From: Kordiimonas aestuarii
GTDB taxonomy: Bacteria; Pseudomonadota; Alphaproteobacteria; Sphingomonadales; Kordiimonadaceae
DNA length: 64,000 nucleotides
Assembly (NCBI RefSeq): GCF_025574465.1
Contig: NZ_JAOBPP010000020.1
Coordinates: 62,001 to 126,000, forward strand
Direction of reading: 5' to 3'
The notes below the pieces were generated by a model. It searched no databases, was not told where the DNA came from, and saw only the letters and a list, made by a program, of their open reading frames with translations. Below are positions 34,902-43,373 of the stretch, one piece after another. Made by a program: the position numbers and the translations under genes. The first letter of the stretch is position 1, and the number at the start of each line of letters is the position of its first letter.

Positions 34902-36425
34902 TTGGCGTGGGATAAAGAGCTAGCTGAGAAGAAGCAGCGTGAAGCGTTGGCAGAGAAGATGGGCGGCGATGACAAGGTTGCGCGCCAGCACGGCCGGGGC
35001 AAGATGGACGTGCGCCAGCGTATCGCCAAGATGGCGGACCCCGGCTCCTTCCGCGAAATTGGCAAGCTTGCGGGCAAGGGCAGTTATGACCCTGAAGGTG
35101 AGCTTGAGGACTTTAAGCCCGCCAACTTCCTGTTTGGCCGAGCCGATATTAACCGCAGGCCGGTTGTTCTCACGGGCGATGACTTCACCGTGCGCGGCGG
35201 CGCGGCGGACGCTGCCATCTGGCGCAAGGCCGTGCTGGCGGAACAGATGGCGCATGAATACAAACTGCCGCTGATCCGCCTCATCGACGGCACCGGCGGT
35301 GGCGGCAGCGTGAAGATGCTTGAGGACATGGGCCTCACTTACGTGCCGTACCTGCCGGGCTGGGAACATGTGGCCAAAAACCTCGACAGCGCGCCGGTGG
35401 TGGCGGTTGCGCTCGGTTCCGTTGCCGGGCTTGGTGCCGCGCGGGTGGCGGCGAGCCACTATAGTGTGATGGTGCGGGGTATGTCGCACATCTTCACCGC
35501 CGGGCCCGCGGTTGTGGCGGCAATTGGCGAAACCCATGACAAGGAAGCCCTCGGCGGGGCGGACATTCACGGCCGTAACGGTACCGTGGATGATGTGGTG
35601 AACACGGAAGATGAGGCGTTCGAGGCTGCAAAACGTTTCCTCTCCTACTTGCCGTCGTCAGCGGGCAGCCTGCCGCCACGCGGAGAGACGACAGACGGCG
35701 TTGAACGCCGGGATGAAAGCTTGCTCAGCGCCGTGCCCGAAGATCGCCGCGCGGCATACTCCATGCGCAAGATTTTGAACACGGTGATGGACCGCGGCAG
35801 TTTCATGGAAATCGGCCGCATGTGGGGCCGTAGTTCGATCACCGGGCTGGCGCGACTGAACGGCTGGCCGGTGGCGGTGATCGCGAGCGACCCGTCCTTT
35901 ATGGGCGGCTCCTGGTCGGCGGACGGCGCGCGCAAGGTGGAACGCTTCGTGAAGCTCGCCAATACCTTCTCGCTGCCGGTGGTGCATTTTGTCGACAACC
36001 CCGGCTTCATGATCGGGCTGGAGGCGGAGCGTGCCGCCACCATCCGTTTTGGTGTCGAGGCCCTGAATGGCATCTACAAATCCACCGTGCCATGGGCCAG
36101 CGTGATCATCCGCAAGGCCTACGGCGTGGGTGGCGCGGCGATGAGCGACCACAGCCGCTTCCAATACCGCTTTGCGTGGCCATCGGGGGATTGGGGCAGC
36201 CTGCCGCTTGAGGGCGGTATCGAGGTTGCCTATAAGGCGGAACTAGAGAAAGCTGAAGACCCGGCAGCAGCACTCCAGGAGATCAAGGCGCGGCTCGACA
36301 AGGTGCGCAGCCCCTTCCGCACCGCCGAAGCCTTCATGGTCGAAGACGTCATAGACCCCCGTGACACCCGCCCGCTGCTGTGTGAATTTGCCGAGCTAGC
36401 GCAGGGGAAGATGGCGACTAGGTAA
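34902..36425 (+). CDS. Acyl-CoA carboxylase carboxyltransferase (beta) subunit
   Basis: The enzyme belongs to the biotin-dependent carboxyltransferase family (propionyl-, methylcrotonyl- or related CoA carboxylases). The start is taken as TTG 34902 because GAAGGGA precedes it by 8 bases and the protein then begins AWDKELAEKKQREALAEKMG like its relatives; the frame stays open upstream. Two crotonase-like halves are visible (IDGTGGGGSVKMLEDMG; AVIASDPSFMGGSW; FVDNPGFMIGLEAE). Length is 507 residues. No biotin carboxylase subunit is adjacent, so the substrate is open. It overlaps the convergent zinc-ribbon gene by 8 bases. Confidence 0.88.
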   Translation: MAWDKELAEKKQREALAEKMGGDDKVARQHGRGKMDVRQRIAKMADPGSFREIGKLAGKGSYDPEGELEDFKPANFLFGRADINRRPVVLTGDDFTVRGGAADAAIWRKAVLAEQMAHEYKLPLIRLIDGTGGGGSVKMLEDMGLTYVPYLPGWEHVAKNLDSAPVVAVALGSVAGLGAARVAASHYSVMVRGMSHIFTAGPAVVAAIGETHDKEALGGADIHGRNGTVDDVVNTEDEAFEAAKRFLSYLPSSAGSLPPRGETTDGVERRDESLLSAVPEDRRAAYSMRKILNTVMDRGSFMEIGRMWGRSSITGLARLNGWPVAVIASDPSFMGGSWSADGARKVERFVKLANTFSLPVVHFVDNPGFMIGLEAERAATIRFGVEALNGIYKSTVPWASVIIRKAYGVGGAAMSDHSRFQYRFAWPSGDWGSLPLEGGIEVAYKAELEKAEDPAAALQEIKARLDKVRSPFRTAEAFMVEDVIDPRDTRPLLCEFAELAQGKMATR

Positions 36426-37104
36426 TTGAGTTCATCTCCTCAATAAACCCTTCCAGCGTTTTCACAATGGTGTCGCGGTTTTTGGCGGCTTTGATCCATG
36501 TGGGCAGGTTGGTGAAATAGCTGTGCCGGCCTTGATCCGCCTTGAACTCGCGCAAACCAGCGCTGATGTATTCAAGAAGCGCTTCGGCGTGTTTCGCGTT
36601 GAACACAAACAGGGTGCCGTCGCGCAAGGTTTTCTGCAGGAATAGCTCACAGCCGAAGGCAGGGTCGCGGGCGTCATGGCTGCTGTAGGCTGGGTGCCAC
36701 ACCGGCGTGAAGCTGTTTTCGCGGCCGCAGCCGTCACACGTGAGCGTTATGTCACGCGGCAGATTGGCTGCGTTTGACCGGGTGGCAGGGGCTGCAAGGT
36801 CCTTGCCGCAGCTCGAGCAGGTGTAGCGAAGCGGTGTGCCGCCCTTCAGTTCAAGCACCGGCTTTACATTGCCAAACCAGTTCTTAACACCGGCACTGGT
36901 CTGGAAGTTGCCGATCAGCGCGGATGCGCGTGCGGGCGCGTCTTTCGCCTCGATGCTGGCATGACAGCTGGTGCAGGTAAGGCGCGTGCCGCGGATGATG
37001 GCGGCGGCACCGCACTTGGGGCAGCGCACTAGAAACTCACCCGTGAAGCTTGAAAGCGCCCGTGCTTTCCCGCTGTCTTCAAAGCGTGCGATGTTTCCGG
37101 TCAT
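36418..37104 (-). CDS. Zinc-ribbon protein of unknown function
   Basis: A 228-residue protein with four CxxC knuckles: CPKC (near residue 28), CTSC (near 49), CSSC (near 97) and CDGC (near 123), enough for two zinc ribbons. The C-terminal half is helical (FLQKTLRDGTLFVFNAKHAE, then a basic segment WIKAAKNRDTIVKTLEGF). I cannot assign a function. It is the last gene of a minus-strand run beginning at lptF, and starts 12 bases after the GNAT gene, so it is probably co-expressed with the sphingolipid genes. Confidence 0.78.
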   Translation of the reverse strand: MTGNIARFEDSGKARALSSFTGEFLVRCPKCGAAAIIRGTRLTCTSCHASIEAKDAPARASALIGNFQTSAGVKNWFGNVKPVLELKGGTPLRYTCSSCGKDLAAPATRSNAANLPRDITLTCDGCGRENSFTPVWHPAYSSHDARDPAFGCELFLQKTLRDGTLFVFNAKHAEALLEYISAGLREFKADQGRHSYFTNLPTWIKAAKNRDTIVKTLEGFIEEMNSIT

Positions 37105-37116
37105 ATATGCCCCTAA

Positions 37117-38253
37117 TCAGCCGATGGCTTTCTCATAAACCCGGTAGGTTTTGTAAATCTCGCAGCCGATCTCCTCAAGGATGGAGATCATGCCGTCGTT
37201 ATCCTCCAAAATCCAGCCGAGCTCGCCGAAGGTGGCGCCGCGGTCGACTACGTTTTGCTGGCTGACGCGGATCATCCACATCGCCATGGCGGCGCCCAAG
37301 GGGCCTTTCTGGAATTTTTTGCGCACGCCCATCAGCGGCACGCGGCAGCGGTCTTCCTTGCCGTTCATCATACGGTACATCAGCTTGAAAATACCGAAGG
37401 GGAACAGTTTGCCGTCAAGGTCGCGGATTTTATGGTTCACGTCCGGGATGGTTAGCATGAAGGCAACCGGCTCGCCGTCATATTCACAGATATAGGTACG
37501 GTAGGGTTTCACCACCGGCTTCAGGCCCTTGGCGCCGTGCTCCACCTCATGGGGGGTGAAGGGCACATAGCCCCAGTTGTCGGACCATGCTTCGTTATAG
37601 ATATCTAGGATGGTGGCAACCTCGGCGTTGAAGTTTTTCATGTCGATCGGGCGCATGGTGACGCGTTTGTTCTTCTCGGCCATTTTCACGATACGCACCG
37701 CGCGTTCGGGCGGTGGCATAGTCAGGTCAAGCCGGAAGGCGTGCATGTCACGGGCTTTATCAAGGCCGTGTGCCTTCAGCCAGCCGTCATACTCAGGCCT
37801 GCCATGGGGCATCATCACACACGGCGGGGTGTCGAAGCCGTCAATAAGCGTGCCGACTTCTTCCGCGGTGGAGAAGGACCATGGCCCCTGCATGCGCTTC
37901 ATCCCACGCTCAGTCAGCCAGCCTTGAGCGATTGCGAGCAGTTTGGCGGCGACTCCCGCGTCAGTGGCTTCAAAAAAGCCGAAGTGGCCGAGATTTGGCC
38001 CCCATTTTTCCTGCGCCAACTTATCGATCTGGGCAGAGATACGACCTACAAGCCTGCCGTCTTGCTGCGCGACCCACAGCGCCACGTCGGCGTGCTCATA
38101 GTAAGGGTTTTTATCGGGACGCAGCGCATCCATACGTTCCATCGTCAGTGGCTGGACCCAGTTTGGATCGTCTTTGTATACCTCGCGGGTGACGTTGATG
38201 AAATCCTTGATGCCCGCGTTGTCGGTGATCTGGCGGATATTGATGCTGCTCAC
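37117..38253 (-). CDS. GNAT-fold acyltransferase, candidate bacterial ceramide synthase
   Basis: A 378-residue two-lobed GNAT protein. The N-terminal lobe starts NIRQITDNAGIKDFINVTRE and has PNWVQPL and the strand VALWVAQQDGRLVGRISAQI; the second lobe contains YNEAWSDNWGYVPFT and ICEYDGEPVAFMLTIPD. Proteins of this type are often annotated as dATP pyrophosphohydrolase or N-acetyltransferase. From memory, the Caulobacter ceramide synthase (which acylates the sphingoid base) belongs to this kind. The nearby serine palmitoyltransferase, ACP and acyl-AMP ligase genes support this. Identity is inferred from fold and context. Confidence 0.7.
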   Translation of the reverse strand: MSSINIRQITDNAGIKDFINVTREVYKDDPNWVQPLTMERMDALRPDKNPYYEHADVALWVAQQDGRLVGRISAQIDKLAQEKWGPNLGHFGFFEATDAGVAAKLLAIAQGWLTERGMKRMQGPWSFSTAEEVGTLIDGFDTPPCVMMPHGRPEYDGWLKAHGLDKARDMHAFRLDLTMPPPERAVRIVKMAEKNKRVTMRPIDMKNFNAEVATILDIYNEAWSDNWGYVPFTPHEVEHGAKGLKPVVKPYRTYICEYDGEPVAFMLTIPDVNHKIRDLDGKLFPFGIFKLMYRMMNGKEDRCRVPLMGVRKKFQKGPLGAAMAMWMIRVSQQNVVDRGATFGELGWILEDNDGMISILEEIGCEIYKTYRVYEKAIG

Positions 38254-38317
38254 GGTTTTTCCCTTAGGTATGGTCGCGTATGGTCTTTGGATAAAGAAGG
38301 AGCGTGAAATTGCAAGC

Positions 38318-38659
38318 CTAAAGCAGGCGGGTGCCGTTCGGCACTGGCTGACTGGGTGTGATCAGGACCGCTCGGCCGTCTTCCTCAAGCGTGGCAAGGG
38401 TCAGGACTTCGGACTTTACACCTGCAACCCGTTTGGGCGGGAAATTTATCACCGCCAGCACCTGCATGCCGGGCAGGTCTTCAAGGCTGTGGGTGTCGGT
38501 GATCTGGGCCGAGGTTGTCCTGGCGCCGTATGCGTCGCCAAAGTCAATCTGCAGCACATAGGCGGGTTTACGGGCTTTTTCGTTTGGCTTGGCTGACATA
38601 ATGGTGCCAACACGCATATCGACCTTGAGAAAATCGTCGAAGCTTATTTCGTCCGTCAT
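38318..38659 (-). CDS. CsaA-like tRNA-binding domain protein
   Basis: A 113-residue protein of the CsaA/EMAP-II type OB fold. It begins ISFDDFLKVDMRVGTIMSAK, has YVLQIDFGDAYGARTTSAQIT and ends with VLTLATLEEDGRAVLITPSQ, all typical of the family. CsaA has been described as chaperone-like and tRNA-binding; the role here is unknown. Its start overlaps the flippase stop by 4 bases, so the two are translationally coupled. Confidence 0.9.
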   Translation of the reverse strand: MTDEISFDDFLKVDMRVGTIMSAKPNEKARKPAYVLQIDFGDAYGARTTSAQITDTHSLEDLPGMQVLAVINFPPKRVAGVKSEVLTLATLEEDGRAVLITPSQPVPNGTRLL

Positions 38660-40188
38660 GCCGCTTTCCGTTTTTTGATTTTGCCAAGCTTGCCAAGTGC
38701 TTCCGCATCTTCATGGCTGAGGCCTAGACGTACGAGGATCACGGCCGATAGGGCGAGGCCTGCTATTGCCGCGCCAAAGCCCACCGGGGCGGGCCACGCA
38801 GCACTTGCGGGCACCAGAGCCATCAGCGCACCTGTTGTCAGCACAGAGACCACAAGCGGGCGCAGCATATGCCGGTCATAGGGCCACAGGCGGAAGAGGA
38901 AATGGCCTTCAAGTAACGCCAGAAACGCTGTGATATTCAGCCCCACAGCAGCGGCTACGGCTGCCCCCGTTACGCCGTGCACCGGGATCAGCCACACGCC
39001 GAGACCAAGCAGCGCGGCAAGCCCCATCAGGCCATTGATCGCAGGCAGGAGGCGGTGGCCCAGCATCTCTATAATCGCGGAGGACGGGCCGGTGGCTGCC
39101 TCAATGACCCGGCTAAGGCACAGGATGGCGATGGCGGCGGCGGCGGCCTGAAACTCAGGATCCATGGTGACGAGAATATCGTGGCGCGCCAATACAAGCG
39201 CCCCGCCGAAGGGCAGGGCAAGACACAGTGACAGCCGGGTGGCGTAGCCGTACATATCGCGCAGCGCCTCATGGTCGCCGTGGCCGTCCTTCTCCGCTGC
39301 CAGCGGAGCCATGACATATTCAAACGTCATGCGCACGGCCTGAAGGGAGCTGGCGATCTTGCGGGCGACGGCATAATAGCCGCCGGCCGCAGCGCCGGCC
39401 GCACCTGGCAACATGAAGTTGAGGAACATGACCGGAAACTCGCTGAAGAGCTTCTTGATCGTGTTGGACGGCATGACAGAGATGCCGTACCGGCGCATTT
39501 CGCGGGCAATGGGGCCGGTGAGGGGGGCCCTCAGCACCGACTTGAGGTCATAGTGTTTCGAGATCAACCTAAGGGCTAACAGCGCTGCCAGGATAACACT
39601 GGCGAGATGGGCGAGAAACAGGCCATAGGTCATGTACCCCATGAAGCCGAACCCCATGGCAGCGATCAGCCGCAGGCCTTGCTCATAAAAGATACGCACG
39701 CGGATTTCCGGGCCAAAGGTGCGACGCGCGCGAATGGCGGCGGTGGCAACCTCCACCATCGTCCAGAAAGGCAGTACCCACACATAAATACGGATAATGG
39801 TGACAAGTTGGTCAGCGTCGGCGTCGGATGCACTGATGAAGCTTGAGAGAGCGGGCGCGAAATAGCAGCCGAGCACAGCCAAGAGGCTTGATATGATGAA
39901 ACTGAGCTTGAGCGCATGGCCTGCCACCATGTTGGCGTCGATATCATTCGCCTTGGGGACATAGCGCTGTAGTGCTGTGCTCATGGCGAGGTCAGAGAAG
40001 GCGGTGGATACCTTCACGTAACTCCAGAGAACGGCGAAAAGGCCAAATGTGGTGGCGCCGTAAACCCAGGTAAAGGCGATAACGGACACCGCTTCGACCA
40101 GCGCGCCAAGGCGGCCAAGGAAGGCGAACCCGGCACCACCGGCGACGCGTGCACGGTGGCTTGGCGGTGTGTTCCCTTCGCTGCTCAC
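38656..40188 (-). CDS. Polysaccharide/lipid flippase (Wzx/MATE-type)
   Basis: A 510-residue integral membrane protein with about 12-14 hydrophobic segments, matching the oligosaccharide flippase (MOP superfamily) architecture; for example GGAGFAFLGRLGALVEAVSV and VMAPLAAEKDGHGDHEALRD. The function would be to flip lipid-linked cargo across the inner membrane. Start overlaps the lptG stop (40185-40188), and its stop overlaps the csaA-like start, so lptF-lptG-flippase-csaA are tightly coupled. The cargo could be polysaccharide, or, given the context, a sphingolipid; this is inference. Confidence 0.85.
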   Translation of the reverse strand: MSSEGNTPPSHRARVAGGAGFAFLGRLGALVEAVSVIAFTWVYGATTFGLFAVLWSYVKVSTAFSDLAMSTALQRYVPKANDIDANMVAGHALKLSFIISSLLAVLGCYFAPALSSFISASDADADQLVTIIRIYVWVLPFWTMVEVATAAIRARRTFGPEIRVRIFYEQGLRLIAAMGFGFMGYMTYGLFLAHLASVILAALLALRLISKHYDLKSVLRAPLTGPIAREMRRYGISVMPSNTIKKLFSEFPVMFLNFMLPGAAGAAAGGYYAVARKIASSLQAVRMTFEYVMAPLAAEKDGHGDHEALRDMYGYATRLSLCLALPFGGALVLARHDILVTMDPEFQAAAAAIAILCLSRVIEAATGPSSAIIEMLGHRLLPAINGLMGLAALLGLGVWLIPVHGVTGAAVAAAVGLNITAFLALLEGHFLFRLWPYDRHMLRPLVVSVLTTGALMALVPASAAWPAPVGFGAAIAGLALSAVILVRLGLSHEDAEALGKLGKIKKRKAA

Positions 40189-41345
40189 TCGGCCGCGCCC
40201 TTTTTCCTGGGTTTGAACTTGGGCTGACCTTCCTCGGTGTAGAAGATAACGCTATACCCCAACAGCAGGAACAGCAGAAACGGGGCCCATGCGGCAAGAA
40301 AGGGCGGTGCCACACCAAATTCCCCCATGGCGCGCATGAAGTTGTCGGCGACAAAGAAGCTGAACCCAAGGGCCATACCAAAGACGATGCGGATGGCAAG
40401 ATTGCCTGCGCGGGTCACGCCAAAGGCGGCCACGGCCGCCAGAAGCGGCATGAGAAGCGTAGAGGCAGGCCCCGCGATCTTGTGCAGGAATGACGCCATG
40501 AGGCGATCCGTGGGCAGGCCATCTTTCTCAAGTTCCTTCATAGACAGCCAAAGGCCGGGAAAGGAGACGTGGTCAGGCTTGATGGTCAGTGCGAGGAAAC
40601 GTTCTGGCCGGGTGGGGATGTCCCAGGTTTGCGTGGCGTTGATTGTGAGTGCATGGCTTTTTGTGTCAAATTTGCGCACTTCGTGAAGGGTCCACTTGCC
40701 GTCCTGATACCAGCCGAAATCAGCGCGTATCATACCGGTGAGGCGGCCAACATTGTCGCGCTCAAAAAGCGAAACTTTGTCCAGCACCACGCGATTGCGG
40801 ATACGGCTTACGGCTTCCACTAAAACGATCGTATTACCTTCCTTCAGCCAGACCCGGCCGGCAAGCCCCTCATTTGGCGGCAGGTCGACGGCATAGTCGT
40901 GTGCCTCCCAATATTCCAGCTCTGCGTTCGCTTTCACGACAATGGTTTCATTGAAGGCGAAATGGGCAATCCCGATGATGCCGCTGGCGATGCCAAGGGG
41001 CAGCAGGATGCGATGCGCCGATAGGCCGCTCGCTTTCATGATTACCACTTCGCTATGCTGGTTCAGTGTCGCGAGTGTCAGCAGTGACGCGAGGAGTGCT
41101 GCGAAAGGCGTGAATTGACTTATGAGTTGTGGCGCACGCATACTGACGAAGGATACAAGCGATACCCAGCTTGCACCGTCGGCCGCCATGATTTCATCTG
41201 AAACTGCCATCAGTACAAGAAGTTGCAGTATAGCGGTCAGCCCAATCAGGATGCCAAAAAAGCGTCCGAGTTGCATGCGCACCATGTAGCGCGCAAGTGT
41301 GCGCGAGGGCACAAGAAGGCGACGAAGTGTTCTGATCATTTCCAT
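40185..41345 (-). CDS. lptG: LptG-type permease of the LPS export ABC transporter family
   Basis: LptG with LptF forms the inner-membrane permease that extracts LPS for delivery through the Lpt bridge. The 386-residue product has the family plan: membrane segments near the N-terminus (GRFFGILIGLTAILQLLVLM), a periplasmic jellyroll (WLKEGNTIVLVEAVSRIRNR, then FGWYQDGKWTLHEVRKFD), and C-terminal helices. The LptG-like C-terminus is preceded by DRLMASFLHKIAGP. Start overlaps the lptF stop (ATGA), so the two are coupled. Confidence 0.92.
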   Translation of the reverse strand: MEMIRTLRRLLVPSRTLARYMVRMQLGRFFGILIGLTAILQLLVLMAVSDEIMAADGASWVSLVSFVSMRAPQLISQFTPFAALLASLLTLATLNQHSEVVIMKASGLSAHRILLPLGIASGIIGIAHFAFNETIVVKANAELEYWEAHDYAVDLPPNEGLAGRVWLKEGNTIVLVEAVSRIRNRVVLDKVSLFERDNVGRLTGMIRADFGWYQDGKWTLHEVRKFDTKSHALTINATQTWDIPTRPERFLALTIKPDHVSFPGLWLSMKELEKDGLPTDRLMASFLHKIAGPASTLLMPLLAAVAAFGVTRAGNLAIRIVFGMALGFSFFVADNFMRAMGEFGVAPPFLAAWAPFLLFLLLGYSVIFYTEEGQPKFKPRKKGAAE

Positions 41346-42535
41346 CAGTCGCTAACCCCCATAAGCCGTTTGGATACCTTTTTGATGGGCCCACTGATAA
41401 CAGCCCAGCTTTTGTCTATCCACGCCAGTGGCTCACCCCCCACCTTGTAGGCTGTGATGCGGTAGAAAAACAGGCTTATGGCGGTGAAGATGCCAAACAA
41501 AAGCCATGTGGTGGCATAGGGCGATGCGCCGTTTGATACGGCTGTTTCCATTGCCTCCATAAACTCATTGTAGAGGATCAGCAACGAGAGGCCGGCGACA
41601 ATGCCGGTCCCTCGTCCTGTTCGTTTATTGGTGATTCCCATGGGGATCGCGAGGAACGGCAATACCAGAAATGTCATGCTGTGCATGAGACGCCAGTGGA
41701 AATTGGCATTGAACGCATTGAGTTCGGCCACACTGAGGTCTGGATTATATCGTTCGCGGTTGAGCTCCGGCAGGGTCAGCTCCAACTGTTCTCCGCCGCG
41801 ATCACGGAAGGTTTCCTTGGCGGGCAGGGTGACAGTCAGGTCCTGCTGGTCGAAACTCAGGACCCGTGGTTTGTTCTGGCTTTCGTTCAGATCGACCAGC
41901 ACGCCGTTATACAGGCGCAGAAGGATTGTCTGGTCGTCACTGGTGGCGTAAAAACCGCCACGCTCGGCTGTGACGGAAATTGTGTTGTCGTCGTCCCGGC
42001 GCTCAAGGAAAATGCCGATAAGTTCCGCGCCCTGTTTGCGGGACTCTTCGATCATCAGCGTGATGTTGTCGCCAAGATCAACAAACTCGCCCACACGGAC
42101 ACTGGCTCCGAGGGCCCCGCTTCTGAGGTCAAATACGAGGTTACGGTAAGCATAGCGACCGTAAGGCTGGATCCAGCCAACAAGGATGGTGTTGACGAGC
42201 ATCATGACAAGGGAAAGGAAAAGCACAGGCCGCATCAGCCGGGGCAGACCAACACCCGATGAGACGATGGCGTCATATTCGCTCGACAGGGATATTTTCC
42301 TGAATGCCAGCAATACCCCCAGCAACAGGCCGACCGGCAGGGCCAGCCCCAGGTAATGGGGTATCTGGTTGGCAAGCATGCGAAAGACAACTTCCACTGG
42401 CCCGCCTTGGTTCACCACAAAATCAAAAAGTTTGAGCATGCGCTCGAGAATGAGCAAAAGGGCCGCTACACCAAGCGTGGTGAAAAGAGGCCCCATGATC
42501 TGGCGAAGGATATATCGGTCGATGCGAGTAAACAT
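41345..42535 (-). CDS. lptF: LptF-type permease of the LPS export ABC transporter family
   Basis: Partner of LptG. The 396-residue protein opens RIDRYILRQIMGPLFTTLGV, has the LptF/G motif RKISLSSEYDAIVSSGVGLP near residue 95, and the C-terminal helices with FLAIPMGITNKRTGRGTGIV. It is the first gene of the lptF-lptG-flippase-csaA run. Whether this is the only LptFG pair of the organism cannot be judged from the window, and its linkage to the ceramide genes leaves open a role with sphingolipids. Confidence 0.93.
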   Translation of the reverse strand: MFTRIDRYILRQIMGPLFTTLGVAALLLILERMLKLFDFVVNQGGPVEVVFRMLANQIPHYLGLALPVGLLLGVLLAFRKISLSSEYDAIVSSGVGLPRLMRPVLFLSLVMMLVNTILVGWIQPYGRYAYRNLVFDLRSGALGASVRVGEFVDLGDNITLMIEESRKQGAELIGIFLERRDDDNTISVTAERGGFYATSDDQTILLRLYNGVLVDLNESQNKPRVLSFDQQDLTVTLPAKETFRDRGGEQLELTLPELNRERYNPDLSVAELNAFNANFHWRLMHSMTFLVLPFLAIPMGITNKRTGRGTGIVAGLSLLILYNEFMEAMETAVSNGASPYATTWLLFGIFTAISLFFYRITAYKVGGEPLAWIDKSWAVISGPIKKVSKRLMGVSD

Positions 42536-42721
42536 GCTTTGGCGCTACACCTGTTAAGGGCCTGTTTCAAGTGACATTTCATTATCATTCAGTCGCCGAA
42601 CGTGGCAAAACCATGTTGGTCTTATACCCAATTTGGAAGAATGGGGACATATTTTCGCCACCATCGGACGCCATCTGCATGACAGAGGCTGGCCTTCATG
42701 GCGTTACGCCAGGAGAAAAAT

Positions 42722-43258
42722 ATGCTGAGTAAAAAGCGTTTGGTTTTGTGTATGGCATTAACGGTGCTTGCAAGTGCAACTGTTTTTGCGGACAAAGACG
42801 ATCCGGCTTATGTCGCAAACGACATGGCAAACTGTGCCGAGGGCATCAGCGGGGCGGCAGTTCTGCTTACGATCGAAGATTTCAAGGACGTGGAAGGGAA
42901 TGTACGCGCGCAGGTCTATGGTAGCGACCCGGATGATTTCCTTGAGAAAGGGGCCAAGCTGGTACGTGTGGACGTGCCGACGACCGGTGATGGGCAGGCG
43001 CTCTGCGTTCCTCTCCCGAGTGCTGGCCGATATGCGCTTGCTGTCATGCACGACCGGAACGCCAACGGCAAAGCTGACTTTTTCAGTGAAGGCTTTGGTT
43101 TTTCAAATAATCCCAAATTGTCGTTCGGACCACCGGATGCAGATGAAGTAATGTTCGAGGCAAAACCTGGCGTGACTAGAATGTCGATAAAGCTTTCCTA
43201 TATATTTGGTGGTGATGAAGAGCAGAAGGAAAAGCGCCGACAGCTGCGTCGGCGATAG
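42722..43258 (+). CDS. DUF2141 family exported protein
   Basis: A 178-residue secreted protein. The start at 42722 has AGGAG seven bases upstream and gives a signal peptide (MLSKKRLVLCMALTVLASAT, then VFA). The DUF2141 core is visible: AVMHDRNANGKADFFSEGFG, then FSNN. Function is unknown. It is the first plus-strand gene before the lipid kinase and nucleotidyltransferase genes, so it may serve in the periplasm with the sphingolipid pathway. Confidence 0.85.
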   Translation: MLSKKRLVLCMALTVLASATVFADKDDPAYVANDMANCAEGISGAAVLLTIEDFKDVEGNVRAQVYGSDPDDFLEKGAKLVRVDVPTTGDGQALCVPLPSAGRYALAVMHDRNANGKADFFSEGFGFSNNPKLSFGPPDADEVMFEAKPGVTRMSIKLSYIFGGDEEQKEKRRQLRRR

Positions 43259-43373
43259 GCGAATTGTTACAGATTTGCTAAAACCAGCGTTTGCGGTTAT
43301 AAGGCAGCGCGAATGCCACTTTTTTGGCTAACAGGAAGTATGACTGTCGGGGCATCGCACACCTCGACTGTTT

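Noticed and set aside
34712..34915. 67-codon frame upstream of the carboxyltransferase
   Set aside because: No ribosome binding site or resemblance to a family; overlaps the likely leader of the next gene.
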